This document shows, piece by piece, positions 35,619 through 47,349 of a stretch of 64,000 nucleotides of DNA (position 1 is the first letter of the stretch; the number at the start of each line of letters is the position of its first letter). A program made the translations under genes and the position numbers. This stretch comes from Trichuris trichiura (Eukaryota > Nematoda > Enoplea > Trichinellida > Trichuridae), in assembly GCA_037903355.1 (NCBI GenBank), contig JBAJFE010000014.1, positions 2,542,001 through 2,606,000 on the forward strand, read 5' to 3'. The notes under the pieces are model-generated. The model was not told where the DNA came from, did not search any database, and was given only the letters and a program-made list of their open reading frames with translations.

Positions 35619-35955
35619 TGTAATTGCGGCGCTTTCTTCCATGCTTCGTTACAAAAAAGTTTATTCGATATTCCCAACGCTACACAACAATACGAACACC
35701 GCCAACGACAGAGAGAGAGAACAAACGCCGCCGCACGCCCCCAAACGCTCTAGCCAACTCCCTGTCACGCTCTCTCGATTCTTGCCGTTGCAGCAGCCCA
35801 CGCTTTCGGCACACCCTCCTGTCACCCCAAGCGGAAGCGCTCCCCCACGCTGCGCTTGTCAGTTCTTTGTCAGTAGGAGAATGACAGATTCACGGCCACC
35901 CGGTGACCTGCCTCGCGACCCCCGTGGACATATGACCACCCACCGGTTTATTACA
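35619..35955 (-). repeat. E1 5' LTR
   Basis: 337 bp; followed inward (minus strand) by agctatcgaggc, also found directly after the E2 5' LTR, a candidate primer-binding site whose tRNA I could not identify. Confidence 0.92.
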
Positions 35956-35960
35956 AGATG

Positions 35961-38900
35961 ACTTTTTTACAAAACAGGTTTGTGTCACTCCAGTGAGCTC
36001 TGCAAGTTTCAGTCATGCTATGCAACTCCTTTCACCAGCGGCACCCCCTACCCTAAGTTCTGCTGTATCTGCATTCGTGAACCGGTCGCCGCTGTCACAG
36101 TTCGCCCACAGGTAAAACATGGCACTGTAGATTGTCTCCAGCGCGTTTCAAACTTTTACATGTCAGTTGGTGGCAGCATTCTGTTAGAGTCGTTTCCAGA
36201 GAGTGTTCTGCATGGTTATCTGCAATGGCGGTGTTGTAGCTCTTCAAACGAATTCTGCGTAACGCAATATCGTTAGAGACTAATTCGTTCTAGCCGATCT
36301 CTGAAACTTACAGATTATCTTCAACAAGTTTTAGCGTTGCTGGTTCATGACGTACAACATAGGTATTAATAAAAGGAAGCAACCTGGCGGACTATCCAGC
36401 AATGCGCCCACTTGCTCTGTCCGCTTCTTTGCTAGGAAGCAAAGCGGTCTGCGCTCCTTGATCAGTGCTTGAAGAAATCATATAACAATCAACAGTTCTT
36501 TTTGGAAACCAAAATCACTAATAGAATGGTAGTCAAGCCTTTCATAACGTCTTGTAGGTTCTTACCAGGGGTCGGTCGTTGGATTGTAAACCGTTGCCAT
36601 TCTTAACGAAACAGTGCAGAAGTATTCGGTTGGACACGGCGGGTTCACCAGGAAGCGACCCTGCGGAGACAATACATATTTTCTACCCTCCAGGTGATCT
36701 ACGCAGCTGACTATAGTCGTTCCTGCTTGACGTCATTGTCTTACATGAGTACCTTCTAGTCAGGAATGGAGTACCTCTGGCTGCATGCCTGAGTGGGAGC
36801 CCCCTTTTTAATCCATATTCGTCGAATCGCGCTGACTGAAGCCTGTTGGCGTAGATTTTTCAACTCGCATATGAATGAACCCTTGACTTTACAGACAGGT
36901 AAACTATACCATAGGATGGCCACGACTAAGGGGGCCTCTCAGGTGCTGTTGCAAGCACTGATACACTGCGCCGCGTGTCACTTTGAGAATCACGCCTTGG
37001 CGGTTAATTCAAGAAGCCTCGTACGAATCACCATCCTCGGCAAGACAGCAGCTAAACGATAGAGCTTCTTTTGTTGTGTTTCTACTGGTGTTGGGCTAAG
37101 CAGTCCTCAAGCACTTGACCAAATTACTGTGAATAAACATTGAGTAGGATTTTAGCTGCTCCTTGAAGCTAAAGTAATTAGTCAGCTATTTCCAAATGAA
37201 GAATCGCTCTGTCATGCACGCAAACATGGTGTTTATTGACTTCACCTTCTCCTCTTTTTCTGAATTCTGCTGCAATGGCCGCTGGAAAAACCGCATCATC
37301 ATTTAGTTTGTCCACTAAGCGTGAAATGTGCTGCTTTTCGTCGTTCTCTTCTAGTTCTGCTGGTATGAGTCGGTATGTACATTTCTGTTTGCTTTGGTAT
37401 GATTACTGAGCAAACTGCTACATTCAAAACTACTGTCCTGGTGATCCGCAAATGTTGCGAGAGTCAGTTCGATTAGCCCAGCCGGCTGGATAAGATACTT
37501 TAGAAGCTTGATTTGAGGTGTTCAGATAAGAGAGGTGTTTATTACTTCCCATCAGTTTTTCTATTTTCCAGTTCTTCAAACATTTATTTATGTCCCAATT
37601 CTCGAGTACACAACATTGAGTTAGTCTCCGATACTACAACTGAAGCGAAGTCGGAACTATTGGAAAACAACGAAAGATTAATGCACTTTAAGAGTTCAGG
37701 GTAAAATGAATAATAATGCGGTTCTTCTGATTGTCATTGCACAGTTACCGAAAACATCGAGTATAATGCAGAATGAGAGGAAAAAATGAAATCAGCTAAC
37801 AGGGTTTCAGAGCTTCTCTACAGCGATCTTAGAAACAGTAAGCCCGCAGTACAAAAACATTTTTATCGTTCAAATTCATGCTCTATTTAGAAGCTCCAAA
37901 TGCGGAGCTACTGTAAGGCCACCCATTTACAATGCGTTTTAAACCCACATGAGATTTCGACTTTCGGGATTTTGACCGAGACGGCAGCAGATATTCGAGG
38001 CACTGGGGGAGCAAACACAGCGCTACAGTGCCTCATCTCCGTTTTGGCACTGCCTCAAGCAGACGGCCGCACTAATCAACACTGACTTTTCTGCGTACTT
38101 CTGTTGCTATTTTTCTGTCTTCCACGTCAACTCACTTACCTGCATTCCGTATCGTAGCGCCAGGTGCCCTAAACCCGTGAAGAAAAACTTCGGATCTTAA
38201 CTCACCCATCGCTGCTACTTTCTCGCTGATCTTGCATGGTGCATATTTGACGACCTTACGACGGGCGCTCTCCGCCAATCTAAAAGCAGACCAGCCGTGA
38301 TGCCCTGCTTTTGCTTAAGCATAAACCTGCATATAAGGTCCGCTCACTGTTCGTCAGACATAATCTCACTGCAAAGAAAGGGAAAGTGGTAACTAGCCCC
38401 CGCAATTGCTTCATATCTGCCTGGTGATTGGCAGAGAGGCATACGCTGAGAGATCACTGAACATCACGTCGCAAGAGAGCGTCATCAAAGGTAAGCGGAA
38501 GAGCATTAGGAATGGCCGACTAAAGATCCAAAGCATTTATTAGTATAACTTTCTGATCGCTCGTTCAGTCGTCAGCATACATAACCACGAACGAGCCGAA
38601 AGCTTCGGTGCATCAATAAAAGTTATCTTCGTACGGGAAAGCCTACTGCAAAAATAAACTACCACACCTAACCGTTTTGTTCGCAGTCATTCTATGTATT
38701 ACAGCTTGCATGTCAAATTCTGTTCAAAAAGATTTTGTATGCTTCCGCACCACAGACATCACTCATCTGAAGTTCATGCGGTCATTGTGTACGAAAGCCG
38801 GCCTGGTGCTTGTTTTGAGGACGAGGAAACTATCAACGCCATCTTTATGTTCTTCAGTTACGTATCATGCCAGCGTTTAAATAGTGCATCATTACTCTTT

Positions 38901-39208
38901 GGGCCGTCATCGCATGCATTAAGGGAGAATTGTGTGAGCATGCCAGATGAGAAACGTTTTCCCAGCCTAGATCGACTTTACATACTGTTTAGTTTTGGTT
39001 TAACCTGTAAATCATATAATACGGTAATACGATTTAATTGCCAAGATTAATGCGAAGCAAATGGTTTGGCGCAGTTGCAAGGTTAAACTTCACGTAAATT
39101 TCTTGCTGCCTTAAAACCGTAAGTAAGGTGAAGCATTTACTTTACGTTTAAAACTTCAAAAGGCAGGTATGGCCTAGCGTCGCCGTGGTTCTCCACCCTA
39201 GGTCAGGG
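35961..39208. other. Intergenic upstream of ANGEL
   Basis: Only short open frames. Nothing with recognisable similarity or clear repeat structure. Confidence 0.45.
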
Positions 39209-40597
39209 ATGAAAAGAGCCGCGGAAACGGAAATGTTCAGCAGTCGTGCCAACATTTTTTATGAACATACCATCGGAGTGTCAGCGAAGGTTGGCGGCGT
39301 CTTTTCGGAACCCTTCAGGAAAGTTCGTCGCGTTTTGGCGCAACGTTCGACGCCATTCGACGAAACTACTCATTGCAATGACGCTATATCTGTAGCAGGG
39401 AAAGGTGTTGTACGTACTTGGCGGCCTGTTGCTACTTGTCATAGAGCAGAGCTCTCGTCGCCTGCGCTTTTTTCATTCACAGTCTGCACCTACAACATTC
39501 TTTCTCAAAGTTGTCTTGAAAGTACAGCGGAACTATACGAAAAATGTGAGAAAAAGCACCTGACTTGGCAGCATCGATCTTGCCTGTTGCTAAAAGAGTT
39601 GAAGACGCTGAACGCAGACATATTTTGCTTACAGGAGGTTGACAGCGACACTTATTCCATGTTTGATGTTTTCTTCCACAAAAGGAAATATAAAGGAGTG
39701 TACAAAAAACGAACGGGTGACAAAAATGACGGATGCGCTGTCTTCTGGAATAGGCGTAAATTTAGTTTGGTTGATTCAGTGGCTGTTGAATATTTTATCC
39801 CGAACACTTACGTGGATCGTGATAATATTGGTTTGCTCGTAAAACTGCGCTTAAAACATACAAGAAAGTCGTTTTGCCTTTGGAGACGTGGAAAGAAGCA
39901 AGATCACTATGTCATCGTGGCCAACACGCATTTACTTTATAATCCAAGACGTGGCGACATTAAGTTGGTTCAACTGTGCCAGCTGCTAGCGCACCTCCAA
40001 AAGATGGCGAAGAGGGACTTGGAAAATGGGGAACCTCTTTGTGATCCCATTGTCCTTTGTGGCGATATGAATTGCACGCCAGTCTCCCCTATGTGCACTT
40101 TTCTTACTTCTGGTCGGCTAGAATACGCCAATATGTGGAGAAATAGTATTTCCGGACTTGGACCTGTTGGAGGGCCATTACTTAGCTACCCTATAATTCC
40201 TCCCACTGTTGGCATTTCAGAGCTTGGTTGTTCTTTTAAGGTTAGGTCAAGTCCCTTCAAAGCCGAAACTTCAAATAGTCCTAATTTTTCCGCTGGAACG
40301 CTGGCTCATTCGTTATCCCTTTCCAGCGCATTTGACTTGCATGTGCCTGTAGAAGAAAAGCCCGTTAGTACAATGGTAAATGGACAGAGCGAACTTGTTG
40401 ACTTCATATTCTATGGACCATCGTATAATGACATTAGTACGCAGTCGAAGAAAGTTATATTGAGTTGTACTGCAAACTCAAGTTTGTTAACGGAAACGCA
40501 AATAATGAATACGGTGGGCCCGCTTCCGAACGCTTATTGTGGGTCAGATCATTTACCTCTTTTAGCCCACTTCGAGTATTTCCAGCTGGAAGACTAA
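39209..40597 (+). CDS. angel: ANGEL-family endonuclease/exonuclease/phosphatase protein
   Basis: Single-exon ORF, 462 aa from the first ATG (an in-frame GTG 24 nt upstream is unlikely to be used). It is a CCR4-related EEP-superfamily enzyme; the family acts on RNA ends (ANGEL2 removes 2',3'-cyclic phosphates) and mRNA metabolism. Motifs: FTVCTYNILSQ (Asn about 96), IFCLQEVD (catalytic Glu 143), DGCAVFWNRRKF, VANTHLLYNPRRGD (His 241), LCGDMNCTPVSP (Asp 286, Asn 288) and C-terminal CGSDHLPLLAHF (Asp 447, His 448). All key residues are present. The N-terminal 90 residues are poorly conserved. A polyadenylation signal lies at 40771. It is convergent with RPB6. ANGEL1 versus ANGEL2 cannot be decided; lack of introns in a gene-rich-in-introns setting could reflect retroposition. 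Confidence 0.9.
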   Translation: MKRAAETEMFSSRANIFYEHTIGVSAKVGGVFSEPFRKVRRVLAQRSTPFDETTHCNDAISVAGKGVVRTWRPVATCHRAELSSPALFSFTVCTYNILSQSCLESTAELYEKCEKKHLTWQHRSCLLLKELKTLNADIFCLQEVDSDTYSMFDVFFHKRKYKGVYKKRTGDKNDGCAVFWNRRKFSLVDSVAVEYFIPNTYVDRDNIGLLVKLRLKHTRKSFCLWRRGKKQDHYVIVANTHLLYNPRRGDIKLVQLCQLLAHLQKMAKRDLENGEPLCDPIVLCGDMNCTPVSPMCTFLTSGRLEYANMWRNSISGLGPVGGPLLSYPIIPPTVGISELGCSFKVRSSPFKAETSNSPNFSAGTLAHSLSLSSAFDLHVPVEEKPVSTMVNGQSELVDFIFYGPSYNDISTQSKKVILSCTANSSLLTETQIMNTVGPLPNAYCGSDHLPLLAHFEYFQLED

Positions 40598-40770
40598 GCA
40601 GCATCGAAGTAGACGTCTTGATGCTTTGTTTTGCTGCAGAGGTATATTTGACAGGAGCACAGTAATCAGGTTAAACGTTGCTGTAAAAAGTTCCTCTCCT
40701 TTTCAGTCATGCTAAGTTTACTCCAAACCCAAGTTTCTCACATTGCAGTAATTTCGCATTTTTCTAAGAA

Positions 40771-40776
40771 AATAAA
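40771..40776 (+). terminator. Polyadenylation signal for ANGEL
   Basis: aataaa 174 nt after the ANGEL stop codon. Confidence 0.6.
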
Positions 40777-40856
40777 CTAATTCGCTGTGTTACGATGAAA
40801 GGAGAGCAAAAAAAATCTTCAAAAATGTTCTGAAAACACACTGTCGTGACGTAACG

Positions 40857-40862
40857 TTTATT
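40857..40862 (-). terminator. Polyadenylation signal for RPB6
   Basis: aataaa on the minus strand, about 80 nt past the RPB6 stop; only about 80 bp separates it from the opposing ANGEL signal. Confidence 0.6.
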
Positions 40863-40940
40863 CAGCGAAAATTAATGCCGAATGTATACTGTGTACTTTC
40901 AGCTTAGACGCACAAATGCTTGCTGTGGAAACGTTAGAAA

Positions 40941-41482
40941 TTACCAATCTGTAATGGTTAACTCGTCAACGCCCCAATCCTCATAGCTACCATCGGGAAG
41001 ATAGCGGCGAATAATAATGGGAATACGTTGAGCCCTCATCTCTTTTCTGGCTATTTCCAGTGGATCTGTTTCTGCTTCCAACTCAACCATTATCGGAGCG
41101 CCCATTCTAATTAACATAACAAGTAATACCAATTGTAATTGGCGGTGTGAGAGTGGACTTACGCAATCTGTAATGCCCTCGTTCCCAGTACGCGTGCACG
41201 TTCGTACTTTGTCATAAACGGTGAGGTGATGCGATTCACCGACGCAAGCGCTTCTTTGTCATCACTCGTCGATGGAAGAATATCGATATCTTGTCCATCT
41301 ACCTATAAAGAAATGTTTCAGAATATACTTTCTTATTTTCTAGTCACCTGATCGAATTCTTCAATTTCTTCGTCAATATCTTCCTCGTCGTCCTCTCCGA
41401 ACCTAGACGAATACAATGCATTTTATCCTTAAGATATGAACTTTTCTCACTCTTCTTCGTCTAGCTCTTGGTCGTCAGCCAT
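40941..41482 (-). CDS. rpb-6: RNA polymerase subunit RPB6 (ABC23)
   Basis: Small subunit shared by RNA polymerases I, II and III, at the clamp base. Exons on the minus strand: 41482-41451, 41402-41348, 41302-41163, 41106-40941; 393 nt, 130 aa (human 127). The N-terminus is acidic ([11 protein letters not shown], then [15 protein letters not shown]), then [39 protein letters not shown] and the highly conserved tail [20 protein letters not shown]. All introns are 45-56 nt. Length, domain order and residues are as expected, and there is no sign of pseudogenisation. Confidence 0.96.
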
Positions 41483-42448
41483 AGCTCGCCAATTGTTTGC
41501 TCCCCTAAAAGCTTTAATTTCAAAATTAACTATCAGAAGTTAATGAGCACAAGGGAAACAAGTAGGCACCGCCGGCAGTCTGATGCCGACTTCAGCTTGC
41601 GTACATGCTTAGCTTTCGTGCAACCCTATTTCTACATTAGAAATATAGTTGCTCAAATACTCCGTTGCGTAAGCACTACTGGACAAGGGCTTCGCTACAA
41701 CGTCTGAAGAACTGTTTTTATCACTATACTAACTGATAATTACTGAGAAGTTGTTAAAAAGCAGGGATTACAACTACTTGGCGCACAAACGTCAAATTCG
41801 CAAGAAAAGTTGACTGAAAACGTCCACTAATTTTATTACAGTATGAAGGGACGGAAGGTACCCACGAAAATGATGCTTTGTTTTACGGTAAGGGAAGCAC
41901 TGGACTGGAAATCACTCTTCTATCTGGCACTGAAAATTCATTTTGCCAATCCATTTTTTAAAATTGTGAACTTTGCTTCGCTAAAGCGTTGAACTTCGCT
42001 GTATCAAGAAGATGAGCCGTGATACAAACGACACTGTGAACAAGTAGCCGGTAAAACGTAGTGCATTCAGACTGCAGCCGAAAGGATGTGATTCAGTAGT
42101 GGCAGTGATAAGTCAGGCATGGGATTGAGTAACTGGGAATTAGCCCGTGAGCAGCTAATCGTGTGCGAAACATGGTGCCCGCGACACAAATGATTTGACG
42201 CACATGACTTCATTTTCGCGACTACGACTCTTCGGTAGACCGCGGTACTTCTGAGCATACGATGAAGCCTAATTGTGCCGCACCATGTCACTTTTTCGAT
42301 TTAAACAAAAGTTTTCAGATTGAAGTCGCCATACCGCGTCAGTATACGGCAAGGTCAGTTCTTTGATCACGATTTGTAGCGTTACTATGTCGAGTAAGAA
42401 CCGCTTTGATGTTTCGTTGTTTGTAGTTTTTTTCATGGCATTAAGGTC
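41483..42448. other. Intergenic between RPB6 and E2
   Basis: Nothing recognised; likely includes the RPB6 promoter. E2's left target duplication (aggtc) is at 42444-42448. Confidence 0.45.
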
Positions 42449-42721
42449 TGTGCTTTAGGATAATTTCTTCGCACGCTATGCTGTTTACGAACGGAATACC
42501 TCTTATCAGTTTTCCTTTTCAGTGACCGCAGCGATGTTTGCTTTACCGACTGCAGGCGGGAGAAAAGCGTATTGCTGAGTAGGCAGGTCGAAAAAGGGGG
42601 TGTGCACAGAGGCGGTTACTGCAGAAAAGTGCGTGAGTGTTTGCGTTACAACGGTATTTTCGCATTTTTGCTTTGGGTGGCCTAAATAAAGAATTGCTTT
42701 CCTTGTGGATGTGAAACTACA
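42449..42721 (+). repeat. E2 5' LTR
   Basis: Starts tgtgctttagg, ends gaaactaca; followed by agctatcgaggc, shared with E1 at the same position (candidate primer-binding site). Confidence 0.9.
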
Positions 42722-42736
42722 AGCTATCGAGGCTTT

Positions 42737-43082
42737 ATGGAGGCGCATGCAGTAGACGGATTGCTGGATGTGAAGCTCATTCCTGAATTTGACGGATCGC
42801 CTGGCCAATCCATAGCTGAATGGCTGAAAAAAGTGGAATTGATCTGCAAACTACGCGGGATAAAAGATGTCGCTACTGTTATTCCGCTGTGCTTAAGCGG
42901 TGGTGCCCTAGCTGTATACCTACAGTTGCCTGATGAAGACAAGGAGAATGTGGCAAAACTAAAGAACGCCTTGCTGGCTGCTTTTGAAGTAGATCAATTC
43001 ATCGCCTATGAACAATTCATCACGAGGAGGCTCAACCCTGGTGAACTTCCGGACGTGCTCTTGGCGGATTTACAGAGATTGG
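42737..43082 (+). pseudogene. E2 gag, first part
   Basis: Starts MEAHAVDGLLDVKLIPEFDG and continues IAEWLKKVELICKLRGI and LSGGALAVYLQLPDEDKE, aligning with the E1 gag fragment. The frame is cut at 43082 by the E3 insertion and resumes at 47523 in phase. Confidence 0.85.
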
Positions 43083-43250
43083 TGTACCATGTTGTACCAC
43101 GTCAGTGCTTAGAGCTATTTGCTTAACGGTAGATCTAATCAATGAAACCTGACTAGCTTAGGTAAATAGACGAGCACCTAGAACTGCAGCAAGAGCGGAG
43201 TAAAGATGCATTCCACAACCGTGCTTCGTGTCGAGCAGACTTACGCTACA
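43083..43250 (+). repeat. E3 5' LTR
   Basis: 168 bp starting tgtaccatgttgtacc; most differences from the 3' LTR fall in the last 55 bp. Confidence 0.9.
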
Positions 43251-43268
43251 TCTGGCGACGAGGGTGAG

Positions 43269-43855
43269 ATGAAACAGGAACAAATTTTCCTGGCGCAACA
43301 GCGCTTCGCGTTTGATCAATTTGATCCTGCCACGGAAGATTGGGATTTATATATCCGACGTTTCGAATGTGAACTTGCTCTTTTCGGTCTTCGTGACGGA
43401 AGGGAAACAGAGAACGCTCGTCGAACCTTGCTATTGTCGAAGATTGGTAAGAAGCATCTTTGCACACTGGTAAACCACTTAGGCCAAATGACATTCATGG
43501 CCAGACGTATGACCAATTGAAAGCAGTGCTGCAATTCCACTACGGCCACCATCCCAGTGTAATGGCGGACCGAGTAGCGTTCTCACAGCGGTTTCGGCAG
43601 GAAGGGGAGACGGTGTGCCAGTTTCTAAACGCCCTTCGTGGGCTCGCCGGGAAATGCGATTTTGGCAATACTCTAACGGAAAGACTGCGTGATCAACTTA
43701 TCATTGGCATAAACAATGCCGGATGGAGGCAAAAATTGCTACGGCAGTATCCAGATAATACCGCGACGCTGCAGCAAGTGGAGCAATCAGCACTGGTTCT
43801 AGAACGCGCCCAAATTCAGCACCAGAGGGCTCTCGGAGCAGTCTCCGGAAAGTGA
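43269..43855 (+). pseudogene. E3 gag
   Basis: Starts at ATG 43269 (MKQEQIFLAQQRFAFDQFDP) with the Gypsy gag blocks DWDLYIRRFECELALFG, QTYDQLKAVLQFHYGHHP, VCQFLNALRGLAGKCDFG and LRDQLIIGI. A frameshift near 43485 separates the two halves. Stop at 43855; the zinc knuckles lie in the pol frame that follows. Confidence 0.82.
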
Positions 43856-43889
43856 ACCACTGGCAGTTCGTCGACTAAAACAGAAACCA

Positions 43890-45863
43890 ATGGCCGTCGC
43901 AACTGCGAACGAAACGCGGCGCACGAGACTACTGGATGCAAGCAAAGATTGTTTGCAGTGTGGCAGACGTAAACCTGGTTCTACCGAGCGATGCACAGCA
44001 GAGGGCAAGGTCTGCTATGAATGCGGTAAGCGGAATCACCTAGCTGTTGTTTGCCTCGCAAAAGGGCGCGCGAAAATAAGAGATCAGGACTCTCGTGCTC
44101 TAAATCTCCTAAGCAGTCACTCGGGTAGAGACTCTTTGTCAGACAGTTCAGGACCTTCAGCGCAAGAAATATCGTTAGATTCTATATCAGCTGCTGATCT
44201 GGTGGGGAATAAAGCTGCTGTGCCCGTACGGTTGAATTGCTGCGAAGTGGAGATGATTTATGATCCGGGTGCCACCAGGTCAGTTGTTAGTGAAACTATG
44301 TGGCAAAAGATCGGAAAGCCACCCCTTGAGGCGGCCCCGGCACTGATGGCATACACTAGAGTCCCCGTGGAAACGCTGGGAAAAGCAAGAGTAAACGTCT
44401 CAGCGTTCGGAAAAACGAGGTGTTTATACGTACACGTTGTGAAGGAACACGACGTCCCACTGTTTGGCTTGGATTGGTGCAAGGCATTTGGTCTGAGATT
44501 CCTTGAAAGCATAAAAATTCGTTCAATATGTTCGTTGTCTTCGAAGGAGGGGAAGAAATTCAATCGAAATGATGATATAGCACGTGCGCTAACTGCACAA
44601 TACCCGGAAGTCTTTGCAAACAATGCTGGTACTCTCGTTGGATACGAAGCGGTGGTGCACCTGAGAAATGAAGCGAAACCGAAGGTGTTCAAACCGCGTC
44701 CAGTGCCGTTTTCTCTGAAGCCGCAAGTGGACGAAGAATCAAATAGATTGTTGAAAGAAGACGTGCTGGAGCAAGTTGATTCAGTGACAACGCCTATCGA
44801 ATGGGCGTCGCGCATAGTCTGTGTGGTGAAAACAGACGGAAAAGTCAGAATTTGCGCAGATTTTAAAGTGACAATTAATCCTCACGTCATTTTGGATCAG
44901 CACCCACTGCCGCGCTTTGAAGAGCTGATGGCAAAGCTGAATGGAGGAACGTTGTTTTCGGTTATCGACTTAAAAGATGCATATTTGCAAATGAGAGTGC
45001 ACCCGGAATCACGGAAATACTTGGTGATAGCCACTCATCGAGGATATTTTCGCTATAAGCGATTGCCATTTGGCCTCAGCTTTGCACCTGCGTTGTTCCA
45101 GAAAACTATGGAGCAAGTCCTGGCTGGTATAGAGGGGGTAGCTGTCTACATCGACGACATCATCGTTACGGGTTGCGACGAGCAGCAACACATGGAAAGG
45201 CTGCACATGGTCTTAATTCGATTTAAGGCAGCGGGAGTGCGGGCACAAACATCGAAATGTAAGTTCCTCTGCAAGTCTGTGACGTACCTCGGACATCGGA
45301 TTGATGCGTATGGCATTCATCCCACGGAAGAAAGAATAGAGGCTATCAAGAAAATGCCGACGCCATCGAACGTCCATGAATTACGATCTTTTCTGGGAGC
45401 TGTCAATTGTTACTCCAAATTTGTCCCCGGTTTACAGACGCTTTGCGTTCCTTTGCTGAGGTTAACTAGAAAGGGAGCACAGTGGACGTGGAATAGCGAA
45501 GACACACATTTGGTGACACTGTTAAAAAGGATTCTCTCATCCTCTGACCCAGTGGTCCATTATGACGATAAACTTCCTCTCATCTTGGCAACGGATGCGT
45601 GTGAGACTGGCATCGGAGCGGTTTTGAGTCACTTGTTTCCTTCCGGTGAAGAGCGGCCAATCGCTTTTGCCTCGAGAACCTTAAACGACTCAGAAAAAAA
45701 GTATGCGATCATTGACAAAGAGGCACTGGCCATAGTATTTGGCGTGACAAAATTCTCACAGTATTTGTTTGGTCGCCGGTTCGTCATGAAGACAGATCAT
45801 AAACCGTTAGAAAGAATTTTCAGAGAAAAAGAGAAGTACAGAAGATGGCAACTAATCGTCTAA
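43890..45863 (+). pseudogene. E3 pol: zinc knuckles, protease, RT, RNase H
   Basis: A 657-codon open frame. Two Cys-rich motifs come first (CLQCGRRKPGSTERC, then CYECGKRNHLAVVC of CX2CX4HX4C type). Next is an aspartic-protease-like block YDPGATRSVVS, where the usual D-T/S-G-A reads D-P-G-A. RT: RICADFKVTINPH, SVIDLKDAYLQMRVHP, LPFGLSFAPALFQ, YIDDIIV. RNase H: ILATDACETGIGAVL and KYAIIDKEALAIVFG. The frame ends in a stop after RRWQLIV where family members continue. The order and motifs place E3 in the Mag/K02A2.6-like Gypsy group. Confidence 0.88.
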
Positions 45864-47337
45864 CTCGTTAGGCTCTGATTCTGAGTGCCTACAGTTACGA
45901 AGTACATTACGTGCCAGCAAAGGAGAATGCGCCTGCAGATGCACTGTCACGGCTAGCTATACAAGCGGATAAAGTATCTAACCACGAAAAACAGCCGAGC
46001 GGCCAGTTGCTAAACCTGCGACTACAAAATCTGCCGGTCACTAAAAAGGAACTCAAACGTGAGTTGATAAGAGATGAAGAACTGTTGAAGGTGATAGCCT
46101 GCATGGAGAGGGGTTGGCCAGAGAAGCCTCGATTGCCTACTGAATTGAAAATTTATTTTGAGAAAAGGACAGAACTGTCGTTCGAGGATGGGGTATTGCT
46201 TAGACTAGGACGTATAGTGACTCCGACGAGACTGCGAGACCGGGTGTTGGCCATGCTCCACGAAGGTCACCCGGGTATAGTGGCCATGAAATCGATGGCG
46301 CGATTTCAAGTTTGGTGGCCAGGTATCAATAGGCGAATAGAAATGTATGTCAACCAATGCGGCCCATGTCAACGAAATAGACAAAAGCCACCCGAAGTTC
46401 CGCTGCTTTCATGGAATGTGCCAGGGGAACCATGGATAGGATTCACGTCGACATAGCAGGACTTTTTGAAAATTTCTACTGGCTGGTGGTCGTTGACGCA
46501 CATTCCAAATGGTTGGAGGTAATTCCCATGAAAAGCACGACATCAGCTTGCGTCATAAAACGGCTGCGTCAGTTGTTCGCAACTTTTGGACTTCCGAGAT
46601 CGATTGTATCAGATAACGGGCCACAATTCGTGTCTCAGGAATTCAAGGATTTTTGTGAAAACAACAGTATGACACATATAAGGACAAGTCCGTACCATCC
46701 GAAGACGAACGGACTGGCCGAAAGGGCCGTGAGACTGTTTAAAAGCAGGTTTAGAGCCAGTGATACGGTTACAGATGTAGAACTAAGGTTACAACGTTTC
46801 CTATTTTCCTATCGAAATTCGGTCCACGCAACGACTGGCCGGACACCAGCGGAGCTACTGTTGGGCCGTCGTCTCCGGTCGAAACTGGACTTGCTAAAGC
46901 CGGCATTCGATGCTCATGTCGATGAGAAGCTGATAAAGCAAGCAGAATATCATGATCGCACAGCGCAAGCGCGATCCTTCGCTATTGGAGAAAAGGTCTA
47001 CGTATATGATTAAAATGAAGCAAATTACAAAAAAGGAATCGTAGTGCAACGCACAGCTGATAACTCGTATATTGTGTCGTACGCAGGAAGTCAAATACGA
47101 AAACACGCAGACCATCTACGTCACCGGGTTGAGACATTCGACATAGAACAGAAAAGCGAGACAGACGAAGAAGAGAAACAGGGTGAAGCACATACCGACT
47201 GTCATCAGGAACGAAGACAAAAATGGATTTTTGATGACAACGAAACAGAGCACAAGGCAGAAGGACAAAGACCCGTGAGAAAAAGACCTCCGACATATCC
47301 CTATGACACCTACCTGAGAGGCACAAGGCCCAAATAA
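45864..47337 (+). pseudogene. E3 pol: RNase H end and integrase, broken
   Basis: After a stop and frame change at 45863-45880, the frame resumes with YEVHYVPAKENAPADALSRL (45890), then the integrase zinc finger HEGHPGI...CGPCQRNR. A frameshift near 46430 precedes the core IHVDIAG, VSDNGPQFVS and PYHPKTNGLAERAV (DDE residues present). An in-frame TAA at 47011-47013 interrupts the C-terminal tail, which reads on to 47337. Not functional. Confidence 0.85.
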
Positions 47338-47349
47338 GAAGGATGGATA

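Larger units (their letters stand above)
32613..35955 (-). mobile_element. LTR retrotransposon E1 (Ty3/Gypsy-like), internally deleted
   Basis: 3343 bp, minus strand. LTRs at 35619-35955 and 32613-32948 (TG...CA) are identical except for one C in a run. Both sides carry agatg (32608-32612, 35956-35960), a 5-bp target duplication. The polypurine tract atcaggggggag precedes the 3' LTR. The internal part holds a gag N-terminus fused out of frame to a long pol ORF, so gag C-terminus, zinc knuckle and any protease are missing. Same family as E2 by protein and by the sequence next to the 5' LTR (agctatcgaggc), but with unrelated LTRs. Confidence 0.92.

Noticed and set aside
44258..44815. 185-codon minus-strand frame
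   Set aside because: Lies opposite E3 pol, whose motifs are clear; antisense shadow.
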